This document shows, one piece after another, positions 48,618-55,964 of a DNA stretch of 64,000 nt (position 1 is the first letter of the stretch; each line of letters starts with the position of its first letter). The stretch is from positions 25,774-89,773 of the forward strand of contig NZ_LIPF01000017.1 of assembly GCF_001905385.1 (NCBI RefSeq). The letters are read 5' to 3'. A program made the position numbers and the translations under genes. The stretch is from Streptomyces sp. CB02414 (lineage in GTDB: Bacteria > Actinomycetota > Actinomycetes > Streptomycetales > Streptomycetaceae). The notes beneath the pieces are model-generated. The model did no database searches. It saw only the letters and a program-made list of their open reading frames with translations, and was not told where the DNA came from.

Positions 48618-48914
48618 TCAGTAGAGCTGCACACGGGTGAGGACGACGTGCGGCGGGTCGGCGTCGGCGACGATGACGTACTCGGCGATGCCGAGCGAGC
48701 CGTCCGCGCCGAGCGGCATGTGCCGCTGCTGCGGCCACTTCGTCGACGCGGTGCTGCCCGGCACCTCGCCCCTCGTCTCGTTGATTACGACGGTGGCGGC
48801 CACGATGGCGCCGAACACCGCGCCGGGCAGGGCCTTGTCCATCAGGAGTTCGGTGACCTCCTCCGACAGCACGCAGGGCAGTCCCTCCGGCTCCTCGCCG
48901 TACGACTCACTCAA
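48618..48914 (-). CDS. small hypothetical protein
   Basis: A 98-residue protein with a hydrophobic central segment (ALPGAVFGAIVAATVVINET) that could be a membrane helix or a buried core. The C-terminus is strand-rich (EYVIVADADPPHVVLTRVQL). It overlaps the upstream gene by 8 bp. It is the last gene of the replication operon; function unknown. Confidence 0.6.
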   Translation of the reverse strand: MSESYGEEPEGLPCVLSEEVTELLMDKALPGAVFGAIVAATVVINETRGEVPGSTASTKWPQQRHMPLGADGSLGIAEYVIVADADPPHVVLTRVQLY

Positions 48915-49197
48915 CGAGCAGGCCCGCCGCGCGGCGCCGCTCGATCAGGTCGCCGACCGCCGTCGTGGGCAGTGTCCCGTCCAGCGCGGCCGCGGTCAGC
49001 CGGTCTCCGGCCGGGTCGGTGTCGAGCATCGCCTCGCACCACCAGCGGCGCAGGACGCCCTCCGCCTCCTCGGGCGCGGCGGCCAGCAGCTCGCGGTAGA
49101 ACTCCATGCGGCGCGCCCCGTCCAGCGCGGCCGCGATGCCCTCGGCGTTGCGTGGCACCCGCTCGGGCTCGTGCGTGTGGATCGGCTGTGCGGTCAT
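48907..49197 (-). CDS. small hypothetical protein
   Basis: A 96-residue helical protein. The core MEFYRELLAAAPEEAEGVLR followed by RWWCEAMLDTDP resembles small Streptomyces proteins found beside toxin-like genes, but no toxin partner is recognised. ATGA overlap with the upstream gene indicates coupling. Confidence 0.6.
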   Translation of the reverse strand: MTAQPIHTHEPERVPRNAEGIAAALDGARRMEFYRELLAAAPEEAEGVLRRWWCEAMLDTDPAGDRLTAAALDGTLPTTAVGDLIERRRAAGLLVE

Positions 49198-49655
49198 CGC
49201 GTGTCCCCTTCGGTCTGCTCCGAGTCTGCCCGCTCGCGGCGGCCGCCGTCGACCGGCTGCGCGGGAACCGCGGCCCGCTCCGCCCGGCTGGCGACCCCTG
49301 CCTCGGCGACCGCGTCGGCCAGCTCGGCGCACAGCCGGAGGATCGCGCCGGCGTCCGCGTGGCCGATCGACGTCACGTTCACGACCTCGCGCACCTGGCT
49401 GAAGGCGTCGAAGATGCTGAACCCGCCCGGGCTGCGGGTGCAGGCCTTGAAGCTACCCCGGTCCTGCTGCCCCATCTCGCGCCGGACCCGCTCCAGGCGG
49501 GCCACGTCGACCGTGGGCTGCTCAGCGCCGCGCTGGGCCTTGATGACGGTGTCCAGGATGGCCCGCATGGCGGGGTATGCCGCGTTCCAGCGATCAGCGA
49601 TACGCTGGGCTCGGGTCTCGGTGATGAACCTGTTCTTCACTTCGGTGGCGATCAT
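49194..49655 (-). CDS. hypothetical protein
   Basis: A 153-residue protein from the ATG at 49655, with AAAGGGG nine bases upstream. It is helical (RIADRWNAAYPAMRAILDTV; DAGAILRLCAELADAVAEAG) with a disordered charged tail. It lies 22 bp after the DnaB gene and may assist replication. No family is recognised. Confidence 0.6.
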   Translation of the reverse strand: MIATEVKNRFITETRAQRIADRWNAAYPAMRAILDTVIKAQRGAEQPTVDVARLERVRREMGQQDRGSFKACTRSPGGFSIFDAFSQVREVVNVTSIGHADAGAILRLCAELADAVAEAGVASRAERAAVPAQPVDGGRRERADSEQTEGDTR

Positions 49656-49677
49656 GTCGGATTCCCCTTTCCGCAGG

Positions 49678-51075
49678 TCAGAAGCCCGTACCGAGGTCGC
49701 GAGCGCGGGCATAGTGCCCCTGGAAGGCAACGGTGACGGTGCCCGTCGGCCCCTGCCTGTTCTTGCCGATGATCAAGTCCATCTCGCCCGCCCGCTCGTG
49801 CTCCTTGTCGTACGCGTCGGGCCGGTGCAGCAGGATCACGGCGTTGGCCTCGGCCTCGATCGCCCCCGACTCACGCAGGTCGGCCATCATCGGCTTCTTG
49901 TCCTCGCGCTTCTCGACCTCGCGGTTGAGCTGGGCCGCCGTGATGACGATGATGCGGAACTCGCCGGCCAGCTCCTTCAGGCCCCGGCTGATCTCGTCCA
50001 CCTCGCCGGTGCGGTTCTGCCCGTTCTTGCCGGAGGCCTTCATGATCTGGAGGTAGTCCACCACCAGGACGCGCGGGAGCCTGCCCTGCGCCTGGAGCCA
50101 GCGCAGCCGCGAACGGAGCCGGACGATGGTCGCCGCCGGGCCGTCGTCCACGACCAGCGGCGATCCGCCGATCCGCAGCGCCGCATCGTGGATGCGCTGC
50201 CGGTCGTCACCCTGGTACTCGCGGTCCTTGACCCGGTTCAGCGGAACGCGCGCCTCGGCCGCGATGATCCGCTCCATCAACTGGGAGTGGCTCATCTCCA
50301 TGGACGACATCAGCACCTGGCTGCCGTGCTCGATCGCCACGTGCCGGGCGATGTCGAGCAGCACCACGGACTTGCCGATCGCCGGACGGGCCGCGATCAC
50401 GACCAGGTCGCCGGGCTCCATCGGGAGCATCGCCTGAAGGTCGGCGTACGGCAGCGGCAGACGCTCGGGCGGCGGCGCGTCCATGCTGACGAGGTACTCC
50501 TCCAGCATGTCGTCCACGTTCGCGACCCGCTCCATACCGCCGCCGGCGCCGAGCTGGGCCGCCGCCTGCATCTCGGACTGCGCCGCGTTGACGACGTCGG
50601 CGACCTCGCCCTCGGCCGCGTATCCCATCTGCACGATCCGGGTGCCCGCCTCGATCAGGCGCCGCAGCTTGTACCGCTCGACCACGATCTCCGCGTAGTA
50701 CGCGGCGTTCGCCGCCGTCGGTACCGCCTGCACCAGGGTGTGCAGGTAGGAGGCGCCGCCGATCCGCTCGATGTCGCCGGACTTCGTCAGGTACGCCGCG
50801 GTCGTGATGGGGTCGACCGGCTGACCCTTGCCGTACATGTCCATGATCGCGTCATGGATGGTGCCGTGGGCCGGGCGGTAGTACGCCTCGTTGGACACCC
50901 CGGCCTCGTTGACGTCCCCGATCGCGTCCTTCGACAGCAGCATGCCGCCGAGCGTGCACTGCTCCGCCTCGATGGAGTTCGGCGGAACGCGCTCGAAGGA
51001 GACGGTGTCGGGCGCCTCATCGAACAGCGAGCTGCCGCCGTCCTCGGTGCCGTCGTGCTGGGTGGGTACGCTCAT
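49678..51075 (-). CDS. dnaB: DnaB-type replicative helicase
   Basis: A 465-residue hexameric helicase. The N-terminal domain begins VPPNSIEAEQCTLGGMLLSK. The RecA-like domain has Walker A AARPAIGKSVVLL (residues 229-240), SSMEMSHSQLMERI, Walker B RVLVVDYLQIM, the ITAAQLNREVEKR switch and a final HRPDAYDKE with IIGKNRQGPTGTV. Length and motifs are complete. Being next to an initiator-like gene with iterons, it is probably loaded at this replicon's origin rather than replacing the host enzyme. Confidence 0.93.
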   Translation of the reverse strand: MSVPTQHDGTEDGGSSLFDEAPDTVSFERVPPNSIEAEQCTLGGMLLSKDAIGDVNEAGVSNEAYYRPAHGTIHDAIMDMYGKGQPVDPITTAAYLTKSGDIERIGGASYLHTLVQAVPTAANAAYYAEIVVERYKLRRLIEAGTRIVQMGYAAEGEVADVVNAAQSEMQAAAQLGAGGGMERVANVDDMLEEYLVSMDAPPPERLPLPYADLQAMLPMEPGDLVVIAARPAIGKSVVLLDIARHVAIEHGSQVLMSSMEMSHSQLMERIIAAEARVPLNRVKDREYQGDDRQRIHDAALRIGGSPLVVDDGPAATIVRLRSRLRWLQAQGRLPRVLVVDYLQIMKASGKNGQNRTGEVDEISRGLKELAGEFRIIVITAAQLNREVEKREDKKPMMADLRESGAIEAEANAVILLHRPDAYDKEHERAGEMDLIIGKNRQGPTGTVTVAFQGHYARARDLGTGF

Positions 51076-51162
51076 GGGTGAATCCCTTCTTGAACTGGGT
51101 GATTCGAGCGGCGGCAGGGGCCTTTCCACGGGCTCCCCTGCCGCCGTTGTGCTGCGGAGGGT

Positions 51163-52455
51163 CTAGGCCAGCACCGGCTTCTTGGCGTGGCTGGGGTGGC
51201 TGGGGTGGCACTCGCACCGGACCAGGCGGCCGTCGTCGGCCTCGCGCATCCGCTGGCCAGGCTGGGCGGGCGGGATGCCGTCGTTGCACTTGCCGCACCA
51301 GTCGGGCAGGGCGGGGCGCTGGCTGGGCACCGTGTTCTTCGGCGCAACGAACCGCTCCAGGTGACGCGGCAGCGAGTACCAGTTGGCCCGGCTGCCCATG
51401 TCGGCGGCTGCGGCGATCAGGTGATCGACGTCGATGCCGTCGGCGAGCAACTGGGCCGCATCGCGGACCATCGCCACCCGCCCCCGGGCCGGAACGCCGT
51501 GCCCGTGCTTCTGGCGGGACTCGATCCAGGCCTCCGCCACCCGCACGTCGTCGTGGGTGTCCGGCTCCTCGGCGGCAGCCGAGGGGGCGGTGTCGTTCTC
51601 CGGCGAAGCCGAAGTCTCCTCTCCTCGTCCCGTCCCAGCATCAGCCGTGACGGTGGGGTCCGTTGGGGCACCCGGGTCACCAGAGAGAGAGGCTTCTTTG
51701 AGAGAGCTTCTTAGAGGGTGATCGTTTTCGCTGGTCAGGGGAAGATCCGTTCCAGAATTCTGGGCTGGCGTTCCAGTTTTCCGGAAGGGCGTTCCGGATT
51801 TCTGGAACGAAGGGGTCTCAGGGGCTCCGACCTGCGGCGTTCCAGTTTTCTGGAACGGCTCGCCGTTGGCGTCGACCAGCCGCACCCGGGCCCGGATCTG
51901 GCCGTTCGGCGTGGTCTCGACGTCGGTGAGGTGGGTGGGCGGCGCCGGCGGGTTCTCCCGCCAGTCCGGCCGGTAGGCGTCGAGCTTGTCCCACGCGTTG
52001 CGCCACCCGGTATAGGCGGCGTCGGGTGGCAGGTCGTTGACGATGAAGCCGCGGGAGATGCCCTTGGCGGCCCGCGCCTTGCCCTTGAGCTGGCTGATGC
52101 CCTCCAGCTCCAGCGTGTCCTTGGGCACGACGAGGTTGAGTTCCTCCAGCGTCCCCAGGACCTCGTACATGGTCGAGACACTGGTGGGCTTGTCCTTCGG
52201 GCCGGGCAGCAGCCAGCAGAGCTGGTCGATCGTCATGCGCCGCATGCCGTTCCACGACTGGCGGGAGGCTTCGGCGATCATCGACCGCAGCAGGCTGTAG
52301 AGCCGGTACGCGGTGTGCGTCATCCCCGGCATCAGCATCAGGTAGTCGCGGACCTGCGTGTACGACCAGTAGTCGGTGATGGTGCCGGAGAACTCGAACA
52401 GCTCGTCGCCGTTCTGCGGGGCAGCGGCGGCCAGGGCCTTCTTCGGGCGCTTCAC
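51163..52455 (-). CDS. replication-initiator-like protein containing iterons
   Basis: A 430-residue protein from the GTG at 52455. Residues 25-110 hold a winged-helix-like region (THTAYRLYSLLRSMIAEASR then MRRMTIDQLCWLLPG; STMYEVLGTLEELNLVVPKD). The middle has repeats FQKTGTP, FQKSGTP, FRKTGTP and NSGT, encoded by palindromic DNA. The C-terminus has a zinc site (WCGKCNDGIPP; VRCECHPSHPSH). Upstream of DnaB, this recalls rep1/rep2-type loci of Streptomyces plasmids, where the origin can lie inside the initiator gene (from memory). Confidence 0.75.
   Translation of the reverse strand: MKRPKKALAAAAPQNGDELFEFSGTITDYWSYTQVRDYLMLMPGMTHTAYRLYSLLRSMIAEASRQSWNGMRRMTIDQLCWLLPGPKDKPTSVSTMYEVLGTLEELNLVVPKDTLELEGISQLKGKARAAKGISRGFIVNDLPPDAAYTGWRNAWDKLDAYRPDWRENPPAPPTHLTDVETTPNGQIRARVRLVDANGEPFQKTGTPQVGAPETPSFQKSGTPFRKTGTPAQNSGTDLPLTSENDHPLRSSLKEASLSGDPGAPTDPTVTADAGTGRGEETSASPENDTAPSAAAEEPDTHDDVRVAEAWIESRQKHGHGVPARGRVAMVRDAAQLLADGIDVDHLIAAAADMGSRANWYSLPRHLERFVAPKNTVPSQRPALPDWCGKCNDGIPPAQPGQRMREADDGRLVRCECHPSHPSHAKKPVLA
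51749..51856. repeat. iteron cluster, candidate replication origin
   Basis: Four copies of an 18-bp palindrome: GTTCCAGAATTCTGGGC (51749), GTTCCAGTTTTCCGGAAG (51770), GTTCCGGATTTCTGGAAC (51791) and GTTCCAGTTTTCTGGAAC (51839-51856). The first three start exactly 21 bp apart, two helical turns, so a protein would bind one face. They lie inside the initiator-like gene. A fifth copy is at 35900. Confidence 0.7.
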
Positions 52456-53120
52456 GGCGTCACCGCCTCGGCGGTGGAGTCCGCAGTGGACGCAACCGAG
52501 AGGGTCGGCGCCGCGACGCTGCGTGTCGTCGGATGGGTCTGGATCATTGTCTGGGCTCTCCCCCTGGGGGTTTGGGGAGTCGCAGACCGGCAAGTGACGG
52601 AAAAGAGACGTTGAGCTGGGGCACGCTGCTGCGTGCTGGTCGCTGCTCGTTCTATCCTGGCAGTGGTGACCTCGGGCCTGTGGGAAGGCTCGGGCCCCGG
52701 CGTCATCGCCGACCTACGACTCAAGCTGTGGAGGCGGGAGTCGATCTGGGTGGCCGCTCTGCTGGCAGGCAGGGCGGCCATCGGCGTTTTAAGGGGCTCG
52801 CGCCGGCCGGAGCGAGCGGAGGGTGTAGCCGCCGGTAGACGTGCTGCGGATGACTGGCCATCCTGCGATCTTGCACCTCTGGCACCGAAGCCCTGAACGC
52901 ATTTTCGAGCTGCCGGTGTGCCGCCGCGACGAAGACGGGGACTGAGTTCGGCTCATCGTGGTGCCTTCCTGGTTCCGTTGGTTTCACCGCGGTTGCGGCT
53001 ACTCGGATCAGTGCGGCGCCGACCACCACAATCGGCTGCCACTCTGCGCAGTGCCTCCCGATGCGCTCGGGAGAGCCCTGCGTCTCGCGCATTGTCCTCC
53101 CCCGAGGGCCCACTGTGTCG
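52456..53120. other. intergenic region upstream of initiator
   Basis: About 660 bp with no convincing gene. It should hold the promoter of the initiator/DnaB operon, perhaps within 52600-52670 where a less GC-rich stretch (TGCTCGTTCTATCCTGG) occurs. An imperfect inverted repeat GCTCGC/GCGAGC lies at 52796-52817. Position next to iterons makes it a possible part of the origin. Confidence 0.4.
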
Positions 53121-53687
53121 TCAGCCTGCCAAACCCGGTGTGTCGACGGTGCACAGGGGTGCGTCGGGGTGCGCAACGAGCGACGAAGGGCGCTGGGCCA
53201 TCCAGCCCGAAAGGCGATGGGACGGCGCCTCGGTCCGAACGTGCTCGAACCCTTCGTTCAGGTAGTAGCTCTGCAACTTCGTGTTGTCACGCCAGACGTC
53301 CAGCCGAAGCCACGGGAGCCCTCGGTCACGCGCAACTCCTCCGGCCCAGTCGAGCAGTCGGCCTCCGAGTTGCTGGCCAGCCGCCGAGCGAGCCGTGATG
53401 AGCTTCGCGACGTAGACCGCCGACTCGGGGGCGTCAGCCCTGGTCCAGAAGTCCGCGTCGGGACGTGCCAGAGTGATGGTCCCCAGCAACTCGCCGCTCG
53501 CATCCGGCACCACCCAGGTGCGACCTTCAGTGATGTCGACCTGCCACTTGGCCAGGGCGCGATCTCGGAAGCCGGGTGAACGCCACTGGTCGATGCCCGC
53601 GTTGGCAAGCCACTCCTCGGCTTCGATCCGCAGCTTCATAAGGGCGTTGGAGTCGTCCGGGGAAGCCGGTCGGATGAGCTGTGACAA
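53121..53687 (-). CDS. GNAT-family N-acetyltransferase
   Basis: A 188-residue acetyltransferase. It starts IRPASPDDSNALMKLRIEA, has the central strand VVPDASGELLGTITL, and the acetyl-CoA loop region VAKLITARSAAGQQLGGRLL (Q/R-x-x-G-x-G/A variant), followed by LPWLRLDVW and NEGFEHVRTE. The substrate is unknown; resistance or protein modification are options. It follows the GntR gene by 3 bp and is presumably under the same control. Confidence 0.85.
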   Translation of the reverse strand: MSQLIRPASPDDSNALMKLRIEAEEWLANAGIDQWRSPGFRDRALAKWQVDITEGRTWVVPDASGELLGTITLARPDADFWTRADAPESAVYVAKLITARSAAGQQLGGRLLDWAGGVARDRGLPWLRLDVWRDNTKLQSYYLNEGFEHVRTEAPSHRLSGWMAQRPSSLVAHPDAPLCTVDTPGLAG

Positions 53688-53690
53688 GGG

Positions 53691-54470
53691 TCAGTCCTCG
53701 ATCTCGTAGACGAGCGTGTTGAGGTCACCGGGGGCGATGGTGACCATGCAGCGGACGGCTGTTCCGGCCGAGTTGTAGCCGACTCGGACGTGCCGCAGGA
53801 CGGGGACCGTGCTGCCGGTCGGGAGCCCGAGACGTACAGCCTGGTCGGCAGTCAGGGTCCACGCGCGCAGCTTGTCCACCTTGCGCGTCTGGGCGTACTG
53901 CCTGTTCTTGATGTTGGCGAGGATGCCTCCCGGCATGGTGACGTCCTCTTCGTCCATGAGCGGCGTATCGAACGCAACCTCGGTAGGAAACCAACTGTCG
54001 GCGAGCTGGAAGGGCTCGCCGTCGACACGACGGGTTCGCCGGCGGGCGACGACGAAGGTTCCGGGCTCGACGCCAAGCTCCCTCGCGATGTCGGCCGGTG
54101 CGCGCTCCACGCTGACGGTGGGGGTGTCCTGGCTGGGCACCCGACCGAGTTCGAGGATCGCGGCCTTCCAGTCATCTATGCCGTTCTCGACGTCGTCACG
54201 ACGGTTGCCGTGCTCGAACCGGTGCATGGCGAACTCGATCGGCTCGACCCGTCGAACGAAGACGCCCTTCCCCTGCTGGCTGGTGACGCGCCCTTCGGCG
54301 CGGAGGATTCCGACGGCCTGCCGAAGTGTCTCGGCGCTCGTCTCGAATTCCGCGACCAGGACGCGAGTTGGCGGGAGCTGGCGCTCAATGTCGCCGTTGT
54401 CGATGCGTGAACGCAGGACAGCGGCGATGTCTTTCGCCCCCATCCGCTTCTTTGGCTGGCGGGTTGTCAT
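53691..54470 (-). CDS. GntR/HutC-family repressor (KorSA/TraR type)
   Basis: A 259-residue regulator. The winged helix is at residues 10-75 (MGAKDIAAVLRSRIDNGDIE; LVAEFETSAETLRQAVGIL; VTSQQGKGVFVRR), followed by a UTRA ligand domain (VVARRRTRRVDGEPFQLADS; LRHVRVGYNSAGTAVRCMV). In Streptomyces conjugative elements such repressors (KorSA, KorA, TraR) silence the traB-spd genes. Here it is divergent from exactly such an operon and its promoter region has matching palindromes. Confidence 0.9.
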   Translation of the reverse strand: MTTRQPKKRMGAKDIAAVLRSRIDNGDIERQLPPTRVLVAEFETSAETLRQAVGILRAEGRVTSQQGKGVFVRRVEPIEFAMHRFEHGNRRDDVENGIDDWKAAILELGRVPSQDTPTVSVERAPADIARELGVEPGTFVVARRRTRRVDGEPFQLADSWFPTEVAFDTPLMDEEDVTMPGGILANIKNRQYAQTRKVDKLRAWTLTADQAVRLGLPTGSTVPVLRHVRVGYNSAGTAVRCMVTIAPGDLNTLVYEIED

Positions 54471-54487
54471 GCCGAACAGAGTACCCG

Positions 54488-54503
54488 GCTTGTCTAGTGA
54501 AGC
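54488..54503. promoter_or_regulatory. GntR-type operator O1
   Basis: GCTTGTCTAGTGAAGC, 18 bp upstream of the GntR start codon. It matches O2 at 12 of 14 core positions and has the GT-n-TAG-AC symmetry of GntR/HutC sites. It probably mediates autorepression. Confidence 0.65.
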
Positions 54504-54608
54504 TACCCCGGGATGGAACTTCTTTGGCTGCCGACTCCATTTCCGCAGGTAGAAGTTGCTTTCCCGGTTGCAGTGACACGCCGTCAGAGCCGTTTTGGCT
54601 CTTGGTTG

Positions 54609-54668
54609 TTGACGGCTTGCCTGGTGAAGGCTTACGGTCTTTCCAGCTTCCCCAGTTAACTAGGGAAG
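54609..54668 (+). promoter_or_regulatory. transfer-operon promoter with operators O2 and O3
   Basis: TTGACG (54609-54614), an 18-bp spacer, then TACGGT (54633-54638). O2, GCTTGCCTGGTGAAG (54615-54629), fills the spacer. O3 is a near-perfect 22-bp palindrome at 54647-54668 (halves CTTCCCCAGTT/AACTAGGGAAG, one mismatch) lying over the expected start point. This is a textbook repressible arrangement for the rightward spread/tra genes. Confidence 0.65.
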
Positions 54669-54691
54669 TGGTCGGGAAAGGTGTGCTCGTC

Positions 54692-54745
54692 ATGCCTTCT
54701 GACCTGCTTGAACTGCTCGAAAGCGCACCGCCAGAGCTGGTCTGA
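54692..54745 (+). CDS. 17-residue leader-type peptide
   Basis: An ATG preceded by GGGAAAGG opens a 17-codon frame (MPSDLLELLESAPPELV) directly downstream of the repressed promoter and before the structured leader. It is acidic and amphipathic. It could be a leader peptide or a small effector; chance is possible given its length. Confidence 0.3.
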   Translation: MPSDLLELLESAPPELV

Positions 54746-54797
54746 CCAGCACGGGACCACCGTCAGATGACGGCAGGCCGGGGCGGGGGTGCACGTC

Positions 54798-55061
54798 ACT
54801 TGAGAACTGAACAGTGTGCCAAGAGATGAGTAATTGGGCCGGATGGCCGCCGGGCGCTCTCCATGCGAGGGCTGCCCGGCGGCACTCCAAAGGCACAGGT
54901 CATGAGGGGCGTGCCCGACTGGTTCGGGCTCTCCGGAGACAGGGGTTCGAGTCCCCGCTCGCCTACCGCGCCGTCCCCCGTACGGCGCGACCCCCGACAC
55001 GGCGGTGCAACGCCATGTGTGCCGGGGGTCCACGGATCAACCAGCAAAGGAACCGATCCGC
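54798..55061 (+). other. structured leader with tRNA-like segment
   Basis: It begins with TTGAGAACTGAACAGTGTGC, which resembles the conserved segment of actinobacterial rRNA leaders. A 10-bp hairpin (54846-54855 with 54874-54883) follows. The 54908-54964 segment has an acceptor-like stem (GGCGTGC with GCTCGCC, one mismatch), a GCCCGA-CTGGT-TCGGGC arm and a perfect T-arm, AGGGGTTCGAGTCCCC. The anticodon arm is missing, so this is not a normal tRNA. Two more hairpins follow (54967-54974 with 54982-54989; 54989-55031) before the gene at 55062. Confidence 0.5.
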
Positions 55062-55490
55062 ATGACCATCATCGCAGTTACCGCGGCTGCTCCGCTCAAG
55101 GCCAAGGCTGTTTCCGACGCCGTTGAGGACGTCGTCGCCGAGGCGTGGAGCGTGTTCGATGAGGTCCAGGACCTCGTGAAGCTCGGCGTTGAGGTCGCCG
55201 TGACCGTTCGTCCCGGCGAGATCCTGGCGGACCTGGTCGTCCGCAAGGAGTCCGCGCACCTGCTCCCGGCCCTGGTCAAGGAGCTGGAGAACAGCGGCAT
55301 CACCCGCACGGAGAACGGCTTCCGGGTCGCCGGGACGATGTGCCAGGGCAACGTGAGCCTGCGCATCATCGTCGACAGCTCGCAGATCACCGTCGAGCAG
55401 ATCGAGGCCCTGGTCGCCGCGGTCGACGTCGACTTCGACGCGTTCGCCGCCGGCGCCGAGTACACCGAGTACAAGGGGTGGGCCGCATGA
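55062..55490 (+). CDS. hypothetical protein, first large gene of spread/tra operon
   Basis: A 142-residue alpha/beta protein (IAVTAAAPLKAKAVSDAVED; DLVKLGVEVAVTVRPGEILA). No membrane helix or catalytic motif. It starts the rightward operon after the long leader and is ATGA-coupled to the next gene. Proteins of similar size open tra operons of other Streptomyces plasmids, function unknown. Confidence 0.65.
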   Translation: MTIIAVTAAAPLKAKAVSDAVEDVVAEAWSVFDEVQDLVKLGVEVAVTVRPGEILADLVVRKESAHLLPALVKELENSGITRTENGFRVAGTMCQGNVSLRIIVDSSQITVEQIEALVAAVDVDFDAFAAGAEYTEYKGWAA

Positions 55491-55906
55491 CCATCACCCT
55501 GCTCACCCGGCCGAAGAAGAGGGCCGTCCAGCACTTCCACGACCAGCACGGGCCGATGGACGGCTGGTCCGGCGACGACTTCGAGCACCTGCTCGACCTG
55601 CTCGTCGTCGTGAACGCCCCCGGTCCGCTGGCCCGGCTCCGCTTGCGGCTGACGCTGCTGATGTGGACCGGCGCGGCGATGCCGCTCTACGCCCTCGGTG
55701 AGCTGCTGTGGGCGATGCAGAACCGGGTCTCCGAGCGGCTGGAGAAGCTCATGGACCGGCTGGACGACCGCTGCTCGAACATCGAGTCCGCGTGCAGGCG
55801 GGCCGGTGACCACGCGCTGGTCGAGCGCGTCAGCAACGCCTTCGAGTGGATCTCGACCCTGGCCAACTCCGTTGGCCGTACCGCCGCCCGCCGCGTACGG
55901 GGCTGA
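55487..55906 (+). CDS. hypothetical protein of spread/tra operon
   Basis: A 139-residue protein with a hydrophobic central segment (ARLRLRLTLLMWTGAAMPLY, then ALGELLWAM) flanked by charged helices (RVSERLEKLMDRLDDRCSNI). It is probably membrane-associated and may be a spread (Spd) protein. Coupled to the preceding gene. Confidence 0.6.
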   Translation: MTITLLTRPKKRAVQHFHDQHGPMDGWSGDDFEHLLDLLVVVNAPGPLARLRLRLTLLMWTGAAMPLYALGELLWAMQNRVSERLEKLMDRLDDRCSNIESACRRAGDHALVERVSNAFEWISTLANSVGRTAARRVRG

Positions 55907-55920
55907 CGGACCGAACACCG

Positions 55921-55946
55921 AGGTGGCCGCCGGGAGGCGGCCACCT
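55921..55946. terminator. intercistronic hairpin
   Basis: A perfect 11-bp stem (AGGTGGCCGCC/GGCGGCCACCT) with a GGGA tetraloop, between two genes of the same operon. It is more likely an attenuator or mRNA-stability element than a full stop. Confidence 0.6.
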
Positions 55947-55964
55947 GCATGAGAGGAGGTCGGT

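Noticed and set aside
49678..52455. Plasmid partition genes (parA/parB)
   Set aside because: No Walker-type ParA or ParB motifs were found here or elsewhere in the window.
52533..53120. Short frames upstream of the initiator gene
   Set aside because: No ribosome site, biased composition or recognisable family; treated as non-coding.
54908..54964. A canonical tRNA gene
   Set aside because: T-arm and acceptor-like pairing exist but there is no anticodon arm and the spacing is too short.
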